Source of the DNA: Acidobacteriota bacterium
Lineage (GTDB): Bacteria > Acidobacteriota > Blastocatellia > RBC074
NCBI GenBank assembly: GCA_016789605.1
Contig: JAEUQO010000259.1
Span: 1 to 58,159, forward strand
Length of the DNA: 58,159 bases
Direction of reading: 5' to 3'
Position numbers and translations under genes: made by a program. The notes below the pieces were generated by a model. That model had not been told where the DNA came from, made no database searches, and saw only the letters and a program-made list of their open reading frames with translations. Position 1 is the first letter of the stretch, and each line of letters begins with the position of its first letter. Below are positions 23,320 to 34,026 of the stretch, piece after piece.

Positions 23320-24719
23320 TTCCTTTTCCAAAGTAGGGAGACAAAGAAACCTTCGGCGTTTTGCCGATGGGGGAACGTGCGTGCGCCAAACGTGGGCGTC
23401 AACAACGGTGCTGGCTCGATGCCAAGTTCGAGCAGTCGTTCGCGCGTGACATCGCGAAATTCCGTATGCGTTTGGCGAAAGGCGGCCACAATCTCTTCGC
23501 CTTCTTCCGGTTCAGTCGAACAGACGGAATACGCCAGCAAGCCGCCGGGGCGCACTTGTTGCGCCGCCTGCGCCAGCAATTGCGTTTGCAATTCGGCGAG
23601 CTCGGCAATCTTGGTTTTGCTCACGCGCCATTTGATTTCCGGGTGACGTTGTAACGTGCCCAGGCCGGAACAGGGCGCATCGAGCAACACCAGATCAAAA
23701 CTTTCGGCGAACGGCAGCGGGCGTGTGGCGTCAAGTTGTATCAACTGCAAGTTGGTAATGCCTGTGTGCGAGCTTAACTCTTGCAAGGTGCGCAACCGGT
23801 GCGCGTGCAAATCCGCGGCAATGATGCAGGCGTTTGACGGCAACAGAGAAGCAAGCAGGGTCGTTTTGCTGCCCGGCGCTGCGCAAACATCCAGCAATTT
23901 CAATTGCTGTTGTGTTGGCGTGGCAGCCTCAGCCGCGATTGACGAACCAGCGGTTGCCGCCAGTAAATGCGCGACCAGTTGCGAAGCTTCGTCTTGTAAA
24001 TACACCCAATGCTCGCGCACCGGCAGGGATTGCGCCGACAGCGAACCTGACTCGATGACAAACGCGTGCGGCGCCAATTCCGAAGCGCGGGCTTTGATTT
24101 CGTGAGCGGCCAGCCAGTCCAGCGTTTGCGCTTCGCTGGCGCGTTGCACGTTGCAACGAAAGGCCACCCGCGGCGCGGCGTTGTTGGCGAGCGCCAGCGC
24201 GCGCGTTTCCGGTTCGCCAAACCGCGCTTGCCAGCGTTTCAACAGCCACAGCGGATGCGACGTTTCCACGCTCAGTCTGGTCAGCGGGTCTGAAATCAGT
24301 TGTGCGAAATCCAGTTCCGATTCACGTTGCGCCGCGCGTAAGACGGCATTGGCGAAAGGAGCCGCACTTTGTCGTTTTTGTTCTTTGACCAGATTGACCG
24401 CTTCGTTGAGCGCGGCGTGCGCGGGAATGCGCGACAGAAATTTCAGTTGATACAGCCCCAGGCGCAACGCCAGCACGACTTCAAGGTCGAGTTTGTTGAG
24501 CTTGCGCCGCGCGTATCGTTCGATCAGAAAGTCCAGTTGGGCTTGCCAGCGCAACACGCCGAGCGTGAGTTCTTGCAATAGGCCGTGATCTTCACGCGAA
24601 AGCTGATCGTAACGCGCGGAAGCCAACAGGTTGCTGGCAAAGGCTTCTTCGGTGGCGACGCGCCAGAGCACTTCGAACGCGGCTCGCCGGGCTGGAGAGA
24701 CTTTGACGTTCACCGTCAC
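23316..24719 (-). CDS. rsmB: 16S rRNA (cytosine-967-C5) methyltransferase RsmB
   Basis: A 467-residue protein. An N-terminal NusB-like RNA-binding domain (about 1-140: [41 protein letters not shown]) is followed by a Rossmann methyltransferase. The SAM motif is [17 protein letters not shown]. The two catalytic cysteine regions are [11 protein letters not shown] and [16 protein letters not shown]. It methylates C967 of 16S rRNA in the decoding centre. The start is GTG, overlapping the fmt stop as GTGA, the classic fmt-rsmB order. Confidence 0.95.
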   Translation of the reverse strand: MTVNVKVSPARRAAFEVLWRVATEEAFASNLLASARYDQLSREDHGLLQELTLGVLRWQAQLDFLIERYARRKLNKLDLEVVLALRLGLYQLKFLSRIPAHAALNEAVNLVKEQKRQSAAPFANAVLRAAQRESELDFAQLISDPLTRLSVETSHPLWLLKRWQARFGEPETRALALANNAAPRVAFRCNVQRASEAQTLDWLAAHEIKARASELAPHAFVIESGSLSAQSLPVREHWVYLQDEASQLVAHLLAATAGSSIAAEAATPTQQQLKLLDVCAAPGSKTTLLASLLPSNACIIAADLHAHRLRTLQELSSHTGITNLQLIQLDATRPLPFAESFDLVLLDAPCSGLGTLQRHPEIKWRVSKTKIAELAELQTQLLAQAAQQVRPGGLLAYSVCSTEPEEGEEIVAAFRQTHTEFRDVTRERLLELGIEPAPLLTPTFGARTFPHRQNAEGFFVSLLWKRK

Positions 24720-25669
24720 ACTGCTCCCAGTTGTGTGTTCAGCGCGATTTTTGCGCCGTTGAGAAAGTCACGTACCGGCATCGGGCGTTTGCCCGCCGGT
24801 TGGACTTCAGTCACGCGTAAGCGCGTCGCATCACCACAAACGACCGTGAAACTGGTTTTGGTCAATTCGCACACCGCTCCGGCTGGCAACGAAGACGCCC
24901 CAGAATCAACGCTTTCTGCGGCTGCGCGGACAATTTCCAACCGCTGTCCGTGCAAAAAGGTGTAACAACCGGGAAAGGGCGTGAAACCGCGCAAGCGATT
25001 GCTAATTTCGGTTGCGGTCAGTGACCAGTTCACCAGCCCGTCTTCGCGATTAAGGATTGGCGCATGTGTCGCGTCTGCATCGTTTTGCGGGGTGGCGGTC
25101 AGCGTGCCGCGTTGCAAACTTTCGAGGACTTCGAGCAGCAATTTCGCGCCAAGTTCAGCCAGACGCGGCGTCAGTTCCGCGGCGGTTTCCTCTGCGCCGA
25201 TGGCAGTTTTGCCTTGCAAGAGCATGGGGCCGGTATCCAGCCCGGTGTCCATTTGCATGATGGTGACGCCGGTTTCGGTTTCACCACAGGCGATGGCCCA
25301 ATTGATCGGCGCTGCGCCGCGATATTTGGGGAGCAGGGAAGAGTGCACGTTGATGCAACCGTGTTGTGGTGCGGCCAGCATCCAGTCGGGCAGGATGCGT
25401 CCATAGGCGGCGACGATGCCCGCATCGGCTTGTTGAAACAGCGGTTCCAGTTCGGCGCGCGCCGCGGCGGTTTTAAGCTTGGTTGGTTGCCAGACGGGCA
25501 GACCTCGTTCGAGGGCCAGCACTTTGACAGGCGGTGGCGTGATGATTTGTTTGCGCCCGACAGGCCGGTCCGGTTGGGTAAACACAGCGAAGACTTCGTG
25601 ACCTGCGGCGAGCAATCCTTTGAGCGAGGGAACGGCGAATTCCGGCGTTCCCATGAAAATCAGCTTCAT
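24716..25669 (-). CDS. fmt: Methionyl-tRNA formyltransferase
   Basis: A 317-residue enzyme that formylates initiator Met-tRNA. It opens [16 protein letters not shown]. The formyl-folate binding and catalytic core reads [20 protein letters not shown], with the catalytic Asn-His, and the third catalytic residue lies in [11 protein letters not shown]. The C-terminal tRNA-binding domain is at about 210-310. It heads the fmt-rsmB-DapA-like operon. The peptide deformylase gene, often next to fmt, lies about 2.2 kb upstream here. Confidence 0.96.
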   Translation of the reverse strand: MKLIFMGTPEFAVPSLKGLLAAGHEVFAVFTQPDRPVGRKQIITPPPVKVLALERGLPVWQPTKLKTAAARAELEPLFQQADAGIVAAYGRILPDWMLAAPQHGCINVHSSLLPKYRGAAPINWAIACGETETGVTIMQMDTGLDTGPMLLQGKTAIGAEETAAELTPRLAELGAKLLLEVLESLQRGTLTATPQNDADATHAPILNREDGLVNWSLTATEISNRLRGFTPFPGCYTFLHGQRLEIVRAAAESVDSGASSLPAGAVCELTKTSFTVVCGDATRLRVTEVQPAGKRPMPVRDFLNGAKIALNTQLGAV

Positions 25670-25861
25670 ACCGGTTATGACGACGTGCGAACTTTTCAGA
25701 ATACGAACAAGCGCGCCAGTCTAAATCAGAACACGCGACATTGGTACACGACAAAGTCAGGACGCCAAGATTCATCGGAATGTTTAAGCGTCGCGGGTTC
25801 TGATGACGGCTGTTACGATTTAGGAGGCCAGCTTGCGACAAGTCAATCTCGCAAAATAAAA

Positions 25862-25890
25862 GCCTCAAGGCCGCTGCTAGGCCTTGAGGC
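25862..25890 (-). terminator. Intrinsic terminator after the Cys-rich hypothetical gene
   Basis: Perfect 11-bp arms (25862-25872 and 25880-25890) with a 7-base loop. On the minus strand the stem is followed by TTTTATTTT. It lies 27 bases beyond the stop at 25918. Confidence 0.85.
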
Positions 25891-25917
25891 AGAAGAGATG
25901 AAATGCCAGTGCGTTGT

Positions 25918-26598
25918 CTATTCGTCAGCAGTCTTGAAACTGACTTGTGGGATGAGGAATTGTCCCTTGACCAGGCGCAGCGTCGGGTCTTTCAAAACGC
26001 CAGCGGCTTCGGTCTGCAATTCCGATTCACGCAGCTCTTTGTATTTGCCATTGGCAAACAGCAGCAGGTAAATCGGGCCGGTATTGGTCACGGGTTTGGG
26101 TTTGGCCGGTTTGGGTTTGTCTTTGCCCTTATCGGCTTTCTCTTTGGCCGCCGGTTTCGCCGCGTCAGCAGCGGGGGCCTCGGTTGCTTGTACTTCGAGC
26201 GATTCTTCAGCGACGAGATCTTCCATTGTGGTTTGTTCCTCTCCGTGAGTGGGATTTGGGAATTGCTTGCTTGAGCCGGACGCGCGCGGGTCTTGCAAAT
26301 GCGTGGCGGCTCGTGCGGATGTTCCGTCGGATTTTAAGTGAGCACGCGGGGAAAGGGAAACCACCGCAGCTTGCTTGTTCCGCTTCCCCTTTTTCCCGGC
26401 GCGAAACACAAGCGTTTCGGCGTCAAACACTCGCCCGGATTTTTGCGCCGCAGATTCCAGCTGTGCGCGCATGGCGTCTGCACCGGGCACCGTTTCCAAC
26501 GCGCCGTGCCAATCCTTACAATCTTTGCGGTATTTGCAGGCCCAATAGCAAACTTCGATGGCCTTCTGACAACTGAATCGTTTACAGGCGATTTGCAT
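25918..26598 (-). CDS. Hypothetical protein with Cys cluster and Lys/Pro/Ala linker
   Basis: A 226-residue protein I do not recognise. Residues 1-30 hold five cysteines (5, 10, 17, 21, 27), which could bind zinc or an Fe-S cluster. A low-complexity linker follows (AADAAKPAAKEKADK, KPKPAKPKPV). A short folded C-terminal part (about 180-226) starts GPIYLLLFANGKYKEL. A second in-frame ATG near 26223, with GGAGAGGA upstream, could make a separate ~101-residue product lacking the cysteines. The ATG at 26598 was chosen because the preceding in-frame sequence is arginine-rich and unlike a protein start. No signal peptide. Confidence 0.65.
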   Translation of the reverse strand: MQIACKRFSCQKAIEVCYWACKYRKDCKDWHGALETVPGADAMRAQLESAAQKSGRVFDAETLVFRAGKKGKRNKQAAVVSLSPRAHLKSDGTSARAATHLQDPRASGSSKQFPNPTHGEEQTTMEDLVAEESLEVQATEAPAADAAKPAAKEKADKGKDKPKPAKPKPVTNTGPIYLLLFANGKYKELRESELQTEAAGVLKDPTLRLVKGQFLIPQVSFKTADE

Positions 26599-26654
26599 AG
26601 GTTTGGCTCCCGGACGCGCTATGAGGTTAGGCGAAGCGGGAAAACAAATGCTGC

Positions 26655-27122
26655 TTAACCGGCGCGAGTGAAATCCGCTTGCACGGCCAAATCTTCGGTG
26701 CCGTCGGGCGGGCAGTTGTACATCGTCAGGTGTAATTCGTGATCGGTTGGTGACGAGATAATGATGCGCCAGCCCCAATCAGGATCGGGGGGCGCTTCGT
26801 ATGTTCCACGTAAGTCAATGACGCCTTGTGCGTCAATCGTTCCCTGGGAAAACATCAGTTTGTTGCTCATATGCCAGGAATCAGCCCACGCCGCCGTTGC
26901 CACGCCCTGTTTTTCATCGTAACCAAGCAAAATCGTGCCTTCGTGGGCTTTGTTTTCATGGCTCCACGTATAGGTGAAGCTGAGAAATTTGCCTTTGACG
27001 GCAGACACCACCGACAAATGCGAGGGCGACACAAACTCAGACGGCGTCAACCAACTCAACCGCAACAGATTTGTGCCGCGCCAGTCGCCGTGCAGTTTTG
27101 TTTCGAGATTGCTTAGGTTCAT
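26655..27122 (-). CDS. DUF1579-like small beta-barrel protein
   Basis: A 155-residue protein with no signal peptide or membrane helix. The pattern fits the DUF1579 / lipocalin-like group: an N-terminal helix (LETKLHGDWRGTNLLRL) then alternating strands with WSHENKAHEGTILLGYDEK, WADSWHMSNKLMFSQG and WGWRIIISSPTDHELHLTMY. Such proteins are mostly uncharacterised and may bind small ligands. It stands alone between ssb and the Cys-rich gene on the same strand. Confidence 0.7.
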   Translation of the reverse strand: MNLSNLETKLHGDWRGTNLLRLSWLTPSEFVSPSHLSVVSAVKGKFLSFTYTWSHENKAHEGTILLGYDEKQGVATAAWADSWHMSNKLMFSQGTIDAQGVIDLRGTYEAPPDPDWGWRIIISSPTDHELHLTMYNCPPDGTEDLAVQADFTRAG

Positions 27123-27164
27123 AGCGTGAATTGTCTAAACCGACAGTGTTGGCGAATTGCGACT

Positions 27165-27671
27165 TTAGAACGGAATGTCGTCTTCTTCAATACTAACCAA
27201 GGATTGATTGCCAGTTCGTCTATTGATGACGGGTTTCGCTGCTGTCTGGGACGAACCGAATTTCGCTGGTTCCAGCGGGAGCCCGGTCAGGATGATATCT
27301 GGTTGCTCAACCTGGCTGGGATGAACCGATGCAGGCATCTCATTCCGTTGTCCTAAAAATTGAATGTCAGTTGCTGTGACATCAGGGCTGATGCGCGGAT
27401 TTCCTTCGCGGTCAGCATACTCGACCAGGCGCAACCGGCCCTCCAAATAGACTTGGCGGCCTTTGGCCAGATATTCGTTGGCCAGTTCGGCTTGTCGCCC
27501 CCAAACCGTCACGCGAAACCAGGTCGTGTGCTCTTCGATATCGCCAACGACATTTTTGCGGCGTTCCGTGGTTGCCACAGACATTTTGCAGACCGCAGTT
27601 CCTTGCGGCGTATAGCGTAATTCGGGATCGCGACCGAGATAACCGACGAGTGTGATTTTGTTGAACGACAT
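27165..27671 (-). CDS. ssb: Single-stranded DNA-binding protein
   Basis: A 168-residue SSB. The OB fold covers about residues 1-105 (MSFNKITLVGYLGRDPELRY, TTWFRVTVWGRQAELANEYL, GRQVYLEGRLR). A flexible tail follows and ends in the acidic tip EEDDIPF, which recruits repair and replication partners. It coats single-stranded DNA during replication, repair and recombination. AAAAGGAGG precedes the ATG, and a clear promoter lies upstream (27708-27736). Confidence 0.96.
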   Translation of the reverse strand: MSFNKITLVGYLGRDPELRYTPQGTAVCKMSVATTERRKNVVGDIEEHTTWFRVTVWGRQAELANEYLAKGRQVYLEGRLRLVEYADREGNPRISPDVTATDIQFLGQRNEMPASVHPSQVEQPDIILTGLPLEPAKFGSSQTAAKPVINRRTGNQSLVSIEEDDIPF

Positions 27672-27707
27672 GGCTCTAATCCTCCTTTTCGATTCCAGTC
27701 AGCGCGC

Positions 27708-27736
27708 ACTTTATTCGGTTGTTTTCGGTGTGTCAA
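27708..27736 (-). promoter_or_regulatory. Sigma-70-type promoter of ssb
   Basis: On the minus strand: a perfect -35 TTGACA (27731-27736), a 17-base spacer, and a -10 TAAAGT (27708-27713, 4 of 6). Transcription would start about 30 bases before the ssb ATG. Confidence 0.75.
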
Positions 27737-27800
27737 GTGTGAAACGGTCGCATGATGCAAGATTTTTGACACCTTGGTTGTAAATGTTGCAGCTAAAAAG

Positions 27801-27840
27801 AAAAAGCACGAAGCAGATTGGGCTCTGTTTCGTGCTTTTT
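27801..27840 (-). terminator. Intrinsic terminator of def
   Basis: A 17-bp stem (27801-27817 with 27824-27840, one G-T pair) and 6-base loop. On the minus strand it is followed by a run reading TTTTTCTTTTT. It lies 21 bases after the def stop and separates def from ssb, which has its own promoter. Confidence 0.9.
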
Positions 27841-27861
27841 CGGATGTTGACCGAAAATCTG

Positions 27862-28374
27862 CTATTCCCATTCGCCAAGTTTGATCTTTTTCTTGATCTT
27901 CTTTTTGACGATCTCGCGTTTGAGCGGGCTTAGGTACTCCAAGAAGACCTTGCCGTAAATGTGGTCCGTTTCGTGCAGGACACAGCGAGCGGCTAAATCC
28001 TCAAAGGTCATTGTGAATTCTTTGCCGTGAATGTCATATGCGGTGACGGTGACAATGCGCGGACGTTCGACTTCAAACGAAATGTCGGGAAAACTCAAAC
28101 AGCCTTCTTCACCCACCTGAATGTCTTTGGTTTCATTGATTTGCGGGTTGATAAAGGCGATGCGCTGTGCCGGATCTTTGCCTGCGCTGCAATCCATCAC
28201 GAATAGTTTGAGCGATTCGGCGATTTGCGGCGCAGCCAGACCAACACCGCGTTCGGCATACATGGTCTGGAACATGTTTTCGACCAGTTTGGCCAGCTTG
28301 CCGTCGAACTCGGTAATGACGCTGCCTTCTTTTTGCAAAATCGGATCGCCGTATTTGACTACCGGTAAAATCAT
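27862..28374 (-). CDS. def: Peptide deformylase
   Basis: A 170-residue metalloenzyme that removes the formyl group from new proteins. All three motifs are intact: [17 protein letters not shown] (metal Cys) and the metal-binding helix HETDH. The tail is lysine-rich ([16 protein letters not shown]). AAGGAGA precedes the ATG. It lies 204 bases downstream of aroC on the same strand and has its own strong terminator. Confidence 0.96.
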   Translation of the reverse strand: MILPVVKYGDPILQKEGSVITEFDGKLAKLVENMFQTMYAERGVGLAAPQIAESLKLFVMDCSAGKDPAQRIAFINPQINETKDIQVGEEGCLSFPDISFEVERPRIVTVTAYDIHGKEFTMTFEDLAARCVLHETDHIYGKVFLEYLSPLKREIVKKKIKKKIKLGEWE

Positions 28375-28477
28375 TCAATCTCTCCTTCTTCTGACAGGGG
28401 CGCAACGGAAAAACGCACGCGCCAATATATCTCTGACAACGCCATTTTAGCGCCAACAGAAGCAAAAAACACTTCGT

Positions 28478-28507
28478 CTTTCAGAAAGGCCAGCTTTCAG
28501 AAAGGCC
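28478..28507. repeat. Short tandem duplication between aroC and def
   Basis: CTTTCAGAAAGGCCAG at 28478-28493 is followed at once by CTTTCAGAAAGGCC (28494-28507). Each unit contains the palindrome CTTTC-A-GAAAG. It is probably a slippage event; a binding site is possible. Confidence 0.6.
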
Positions 28508-28578
28508 GGGTATTCTTCGACGATCCAAAAATCTTTTCGTTTTGTTTGCGTCCGGCTCATCGTTGCTACAACTGGTTG

Positions 28579-29754
<1,176 letters not shown>

Positions 29755-29795
29755 GTGTGTCTGCGCTTTCGTTGCTGATTCCAGGAGCAAACGGC

Positions 29796-29824
29796 AGTAT
29801 AGAATTGGCCTGCGATTCGTTCAA
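29796..29824 (-). promoter_or_regulatory. Sigma-70-type promoter of aroC
   Basis: Minus strand: -35 TTGAAC (29819-29824), 17-base spacer, -10 TATACT (29796-29801, 5 of 6). The predicted leader before the ATG is about 35 bases. Confidence 0.7.
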
Positions 29825-29902
29825 CCTTAATGATTTTGCCTGGATGATTTGCAGATTTTATAGCCGCATCAGTTGAATGAATGCGTTAGAGAACCGCTGC
29901 GA

Positions 29903-29931
29903 TTGAATCAGATGCTCCTTCCGGCCATAAT
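29903..29931 (+). promoter_or_regulatory. Sigma-70-type promoter of the aminotransferase
   Basis: -35 TTGAAT (29903-29908), 17-base spacer, -10 CATAAT (29926-29931, 5 of 6), about 55 bases before the ATG at 29986. It is divergent from the aroC promoter. Confidence 0.65.
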
Positions 29932-29985
29932 TCGCGCTCCATTCAAACACTGACCATCATCACAAAAGGAAGTACACGAAGCGCA

Positions 29986-31188
29986 ATGCAGCACTCTCCA
30001 TTCGCACACATTGAGCAAGCGCCGCCCGATCCGATCATCGGATTGACGGAGGCATTCAACAACGATACGAATCCAGCCAAGGTCAATCTGGGCGTCGGCG
30101 TGTATCAGGACGCCAATGGCAAAGTGCCCATTTTGAACGTGGTCAAAGAAGCGCAAAAGCGTTGGCAGGAGCAGGAAGCGACCAAAACCTATTTCGGCAT
30201 CGACGGCGTGCCGGCTTATATCAAAGAAGTGCAAAAGCTGCTTCTGGGCGAAGAGTCACAGGTTTTGGCCGAAGGGCGTGCCGTGACCGTGCAAGGTTTG
30301 GGCGGCACAGGCAGTCTGAAAGTCGGCGCGGATTTTTTGAAACGGTTTTTCCCCGAAGCACAGGTCTGGATCAGCAAACCGAGTTGGGAAAACCACAAGA
30401 TGTTGTTTGAAGCCGCCGGATTCAAGGTCAACAGTTATCCCTATTACGATCCCGAAACGCACGGACTGGATTTCAACGGCATGCTCGAAACGCTGAAAAC
30501 GCTTCCCGCAGGCAGCATCGTGGTGTTGCATGCCTGTTGCCACAACCCGACCGGCGTTGATTTGAACAATGATCAATGGCTGTTGGTGCTGGATGTCGTC
30601 AAGCAGGGCAAGCTGATTCCGTTTTTGGATTTCGCCTATCAGGGATTTGGCGACAGCCTGGACGCAGACGCTTTTGCCGTGCGCACGTTTGCCGAAGCGG
30701 GCATTCCGTGTTTGATCGCCAATTCGTTTTCGAAATCGTTTGCCTTGTATCGCGAGCGGGTCGGTGCGCTGACGATTCTGACCACCAGCGCGGAAGAATC
30801 AAAACGCGTGCTGAGTCAGGTCAAACGCGTCATTCGCACGAACTATTCCAGCCCGGCTTCGCACGGCGCGCAACTCGTTGCGTTGGTGTTGGCGGACAAG
30901 GAATTGCGCCAGCAATGGGAAGCGGAACTGACCGAAATGCGCGAGCGCATTCAGCAAATGCGCGGCAAATTTGTCGAGATGTTGCGCGAAAAAGGCGTCG
31001 AACAGGATTTCAGCTTTATTCAGGCGCAACGCGGGATGTTCTCTTATTCCGGCCTTTCGCCCGACGCGGTGAAAACCTTGCGCGAGAAAAACAGCCTGTA
31101 CATCGTGGGCAGCGGACGCATTTGTCTGGCGGCGATGAACGACAACAACATCGGCGGCATTTGCGCCGCGATTGCCGAGGTTGTTTAG
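29986..31188 (+). CDS. Aspartate/aromatic amino-acid aminotransferase (class I)
   Basis: A 400-residue PLP enzyme of the aspartate/tyrosine aminotransferase subgroup. It opens with FNNDTNPAKVNLGVGVYQD, shows HACCHNPTGVDL (the Asn that contacts PLP), and has the Schiff-base lysine Lys250 in NSFSKSFALYRERVGAL. The terminal substrate arginine lies in GSGRICLAAM. It transfers amino groups between glutamate and aspartate or aromatic keto acids. Being divergent from aroC fits a role in aromatic amino-acid synthesis, but aspartate specificity is equally possible. AAGGAAG lies 13 bases upstream. Confidence 0.92.
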   Translation: MQHSPFAHIEQAPPDPIIGLTEAFNNDTNPAKVNLGVGVYQDANGKVPILNVVKEAQKRWQEQEATKTYFGIDGVPAYIKEVQKLLLGEESQVLAEGRAVTVQGLGGTGSLKVGADFLKRFFPEAQVWISKPSWENHKMLFEAAGFKVNSYPYYDPETHGLDFNGMLETLKTLPAGSIVVLHACCHNPTGVDLNNDQWLLVLDVVKQGKLIPFLDFAYQGFGDSLDADAFAVRTFAEAGIPCLIANSFSKSFALYRERVGALTILTTSAEESKRVLSQVKRVIRTNYSSPASHGAQLVALVLADKELRQQWEAELTEMRERIQQMRGKFVEMLREKGVEQDFSFIQAQRGMFSYSGLSPDAVKTLREKNSLYIVGSGRICLAAMNDNNIGGICAAIAEVV

Positions 31189-31216
31189 CGACCAGAGCCA
31201 GAAAAATTTGAAACGG

Positions 31217-31252
31217 AGACCGGCAAATCGAAGTCTTGCTTCTTGCCGGTCT
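31217..31252 (+). terminator. Terminator of the aminotransferase gene
   Basis: Perfect 10-bp arms (31217-31226 and 31243-31252) around a loop that can pair further, then TTGTTTCTT. It lies 28 bases after the stop. Confidence 0.8.
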
Positions 31253-31312
31253 TTGTTTCTTATGGTCAACTGATCGCGCAATTCATCCCAATTTTTCAAT
31301 TTACGGAACACC

Positions 31313-32569
31313 ATGAACCAAGACAACCGCATCTCTCGTCGCACCTTTGTCTCTTCGACCACGGCTTCGGTGGCAGGCTCGGTCTTGCTGACTGCTTCTA
31401 GCGCCAACCGTGTATTGGGCGCGAACAATCGCCTCCGCGTCGGCATCATTGGCTGCGGCGGATTGGCACAAGGCGCACACATTCCTTCCTTGCTCAAAAT
31501 GAAGGACTCCGACAACGTCGAAATCGTCGCTGTTTGTGATGTGTACCAGAAACGTCTGGAACAAGCAGGGCAAACGACCGGCGCTAAACAGATCAAAGAT
31601 TATCGGGCTTTGCTTGACCAGAAAGACATTGATTATGTCGCCATTGTGACGCCTGAACACTGGCACGCCAAGATGACGATTGATGCCGCCGATGCGGGCA
31701 AACACATCTATTGCGAAAAGCCCATGACCTGGTCCATTGATCAGGCGAAACAGGTCGTCAAAAAGATTCAAGAGACCAAGGTCAAAATGCAGGTCGGCGT
31801 GCAAGGGATGTCGGACGATTCCTATGAAACCGCCCAGAAACTGATCAAGGCCGGCAAGATCGGGCGACCCGTCCAGGCCCAGATTGACTATTCGCGCAAC
31901 CACAAACGCGATTTCTGGGTGAGCGATGAACCGGACAAGGACGTGCGTCCCGGTGAGAACCTGGATTGGAATGCGTTCCTTGGGCCTGCGCCGAAGCGAC
32001 CGTTTGACCTGGATCGTTTTTTGCACTGGCGGCGGTATTGGGATTATTCGGGCGGCATCGCCACGGATTTGTTCGTGCACCGTATCACGCGCATCATTCG
32101 CGCGCTTGATTTGAAATTCCCGGATCGCGTGGTTGCCACGGGCGGCAAATGGGAATTCCGCGACAGCGCGGCAGAAATCCCAGACACCTTCAACATGATG
32201 TTGGATTATCCCGAAGGCTTGACGGTCGTGGTGCTCTCTTCGATGGCCAACGCCGAGCCGATTCCGCACGTCATTCGCGGCCACGAAGCCACATTGCAAT
32301 TTACGCGTGACGGATTTGTGATTCGGCCCGAAGGCCGCTTTAACAAAGAAGGCGACAAGGACCTGCTCACGCACAAGAAAACCGGCGGCGAAGACATTCT
32401 GCTGCACCATCGCAATTTGCAGGATGCGATTCGCAATGGCGCAGCGATCAAGACCGACGTCATGACCGGATATTACGGCGTAGTCGCCGTGCGTATGGCG
32501 GTGGATTCCTTCCGCAAGACCCGCTATATGCGTTGGGACGCCAAACGTGAACGTCCGGTCGCCGTATAA
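31313..32569 (+). CDS. Tat-exported Gfo/Idh/MocA-family oxidoreductase
   Basis: A 418-residue protein with a twin-arginine signal (ISRRTFVSS, hydrophobic run to about residue 35). The NAD(P) Rossmann motif is [23 protein letters not shown] carries the family's conserved Lys-Pro, and a C-terminal beta-sheet domain follows. Exported members such as glucose-fructose oxidoreductase keep NADP tightly bound, which folding before Tat export permits. The substrate is probably a sugar or cyclitol. It stands between two terminators as a single-gene unit. Confidence 0.9.
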   Translation: MNQDNRISRRTFVSSTTASVAGSVLLTASSANRVLGANNRLRVGIIGCGGLAQGAHIPSLLKMKDSDNVEIVAVCDVYQKRLEQAGQTTGAKQIKDYRALLDQKDIDYVAIVTPEHWHAKMTIDAADAGKHIYCEKPMTWSIDQAKQVVKKIQETKVKMQVGVQGMSDDSYETAQKLIKAGKIGRPVQAQIDYSRNHKRDFWVSDEPDKDVRPGENLDWNAFLGPAPKRPFDLDRFLHWRRYWDYSGGIATDLFVHRITRIIRALDLKFPDRVVATGGKWEFRDSAAEIPDTFNMMLDYPEGLTVVVLSSMANAEPIPHVIRGHEATLQFTRDGFVIRPEGRFNKEGDKDLLTHKKTGGEDILLHHRNLQDAIRNGAAIKTDVMTGYYGVVAVRMAVDSFRKTRYMRWDAKRERPVAV

Positions 32570-32594
32570 CGATCAAATCAGCTTCGTATCCAGG

Positions 32595-32645
32595 ATGCAC
32601 AGGAGAATCAGGATGTATCAGACGATCCTGAATTTGCCTGTGCAT
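32595..32645 (+). terminator. Long interrupted hairpin after the Gfo/Idh gene
   Basis: Outer arms 32595-32603 and 32637-32645 are perfect; a second 7-bp stem (TCAGGAT/ATCCTGA) stacks inside. TCTTTGTTTTC follows. It lies directly before the AAGGAGG of the next gene. Confidence 0.7.
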
Positions 32646-32671
32646 TCTTTGTTTTCAGCCAAGGAGGTTTT

Positions 32672-33976
32672 ATGACGACGCACCGCACCAGCGGCGACCA
32701 AGCGCCGCGCCGTTCCTTTCTCAAACAGTTTTCGCTGGGTTTAACGGGCGGCCTGTTGGCTGCTGGCAGTTCGGCCACGCCGGCGTGGGCGCACGCGTAC
32801 GCACAAGCTGACACGTCGCTCAAGATCACCAAAGTCGAACCGGTTTTGCTGACCGGCATTCGCGCCTATGGGCCGTGGTTGTTTGTGCGTGTCGAGACGG
32901 CAGATGGTTTCGTCGGCTGGGGCGAAGGGACAAACTTCCCCGGCGTGCAACCGATTGCCGTGGCCATTCGCAATCTGAGCAGCGTCGTGGTGGGAGAAAG
33001 CGCCTGGGATATCGAAAAGCTGTGGAACAAGATGTACCGCTTTCTTTATTACAACGGCATGGGAGGCGTCGTGATGGCTGCCATCAGCGCGATAGACATT
33101 GCGCTGTATGACATTGTCGGGAAAAAACTGGGTGTGCCCGTGCACAAATTGTTGGGCGGTTTGGTACACGAAAAATTGCGTGTGTACGCCAACGGCTGGA
33201 CGGAAGGTGTTCCGCGCACGCCCGAAGCCTATGCCACGCGCACCAAAGAACTGGTGGCGAAAGGCTATACCGGCTGCAAATTCGATCCGTTCAGCAGCAC
33301 GCCGTATAACCGCGAAGTCACGCAAGCCGATTTGCGCAGCGCCGTCGCCCAGGTCAAAGCCATCCGCGAAGCGGGCGGCCCTGATTACGACATCGCCATT
33401 GACGTGCACGGGCGTTGGAACACCAAAGCCACCATCGAAATCATCCACGCGCTGGAGCCATATCGGTTGTTCTTTTACGAAGAAGCCGTGCCCCCCGAAA
33501 ACATCGCGGCGATGGTCGAAGTCCAGCGTTCGGTCAACACGCCGCTGGCCACCGGCGAACGCATTTTTGGCCGTCACGGCTTCCGCGAATTGCTCGAACG
33601 CCAGGCCGTGCGCATCGTTCAGCCGGACATTGCGCGCACAGGCGGCATCACCGAATTCAAGAAAATCGCCGCGATGGCCGACACGTATTACGTGCCGGTT
33701 GCGCCGCACAATCCGAACGGCCCGCTGTGCACGATCGCTTCGATGCACGCGTGTTTTTCGATTCCCAATTTCCTGATTCTGGAATTTTTCGAGCCGGACG
33801 AAGCGATCTTCCGCGAGATTGTCGGCAGCGGCTGGCGCGCTGATACCGGCGCTGTCTATCCGATCAACGCGCCGGGGCTGGGCGTCAACATCACCGACGA
33901 TTTCCTGCGCAAATATAAGTTCGACGAGAAAAAGACGCTTGAGATGGAATTGCGGACGTTTAACACCGTGAAGTGA
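32672..33976 (+). CDS. Tat-exported enolase-superfamily dehydratase (galactonate dehydratase type)
   Basis: A 434-residue enolase-superfamily enzyme with a Tat signal (PRRSFLKQF, mature from about residue 42). The mandelate-racemase signature is AIDIALYDIVGKKLG. Active-site residues follow the D-galactonate dehydratase pattern: Asp244 and His246 (DVHG), Glu270, Glu296 (GERIFG) and His346 (APHNPNG), with Lys203 in GCKFDPF. This pattern dehydrates sugar acids to 2-keto-3-deoxy acids. Export is unusual for this family, whose members are normally cytosolic. A strong AAGGAGG lies just upstream of the ATG. Exact substrate uncertain. Confidence 0.88.
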   Translation: MTTHRTSGDQAPRRSFLKQFSLGLTGGLLAAGSSATPAWAHAYAQADTSLKITKVEPVLLTGIRAYGPWLFVRVETADGFVGWGEGTNFPGVQPIAVAIRNLSSVVVGESAWDIEKLWNKMYRFLYYNGMGGVVMAAISAIDIALYDIVGKKLGVPVHKLLGGLVHEKLRVYANGWTEGVPRTPEAYATRTKELVAKGYTGCKFDPFSSTPYNREVTQADLRSAVAQVKAIREAGGPDYDIAIDVHGRWNTKATIEIIHALEPYRLFFYEEAVPPENIAAMVEVQRSVNTPLATGERIFGRHGFRELLERQAVRIVQPDIARTGGITEFKKIAAMADTYYVPVAPHNPNGPLCTIASMHACFSIPNFLILEFFEPDEAIFREIVGSGWRADTGAVYPINAPGLGVNITDDFLRKYKFDEKKTLEMELRTFNTVK

Positions 33977-34026
33977 TAGCGGTTGGCGTCAGAAGAAACA
34001 GGCCAGCATCAGCTTCAGACAAATAA

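Noticed and set aside
23319..23331. TTG start that would extend the DapA-like protein by four residues
   Set aside because: The ATG at 23319 overlaps the rsmB stop as ATGA and has GGAAAAGG just upstream, the usual coupled arrangement.
29755..29790. Extended N-terminus of AroC from a TTG
   Set aside because: The likely transcript starts at about this TTG, and the family begins at MSFSF.
31301..32410. Minus-strand open frame of 369 codons opposite the Gfo/Idh gene
   Set aside because: The plus-strand protein has a Tat signal, a Rossmann motif and EKP; the antisense frame has nothing recognisable.
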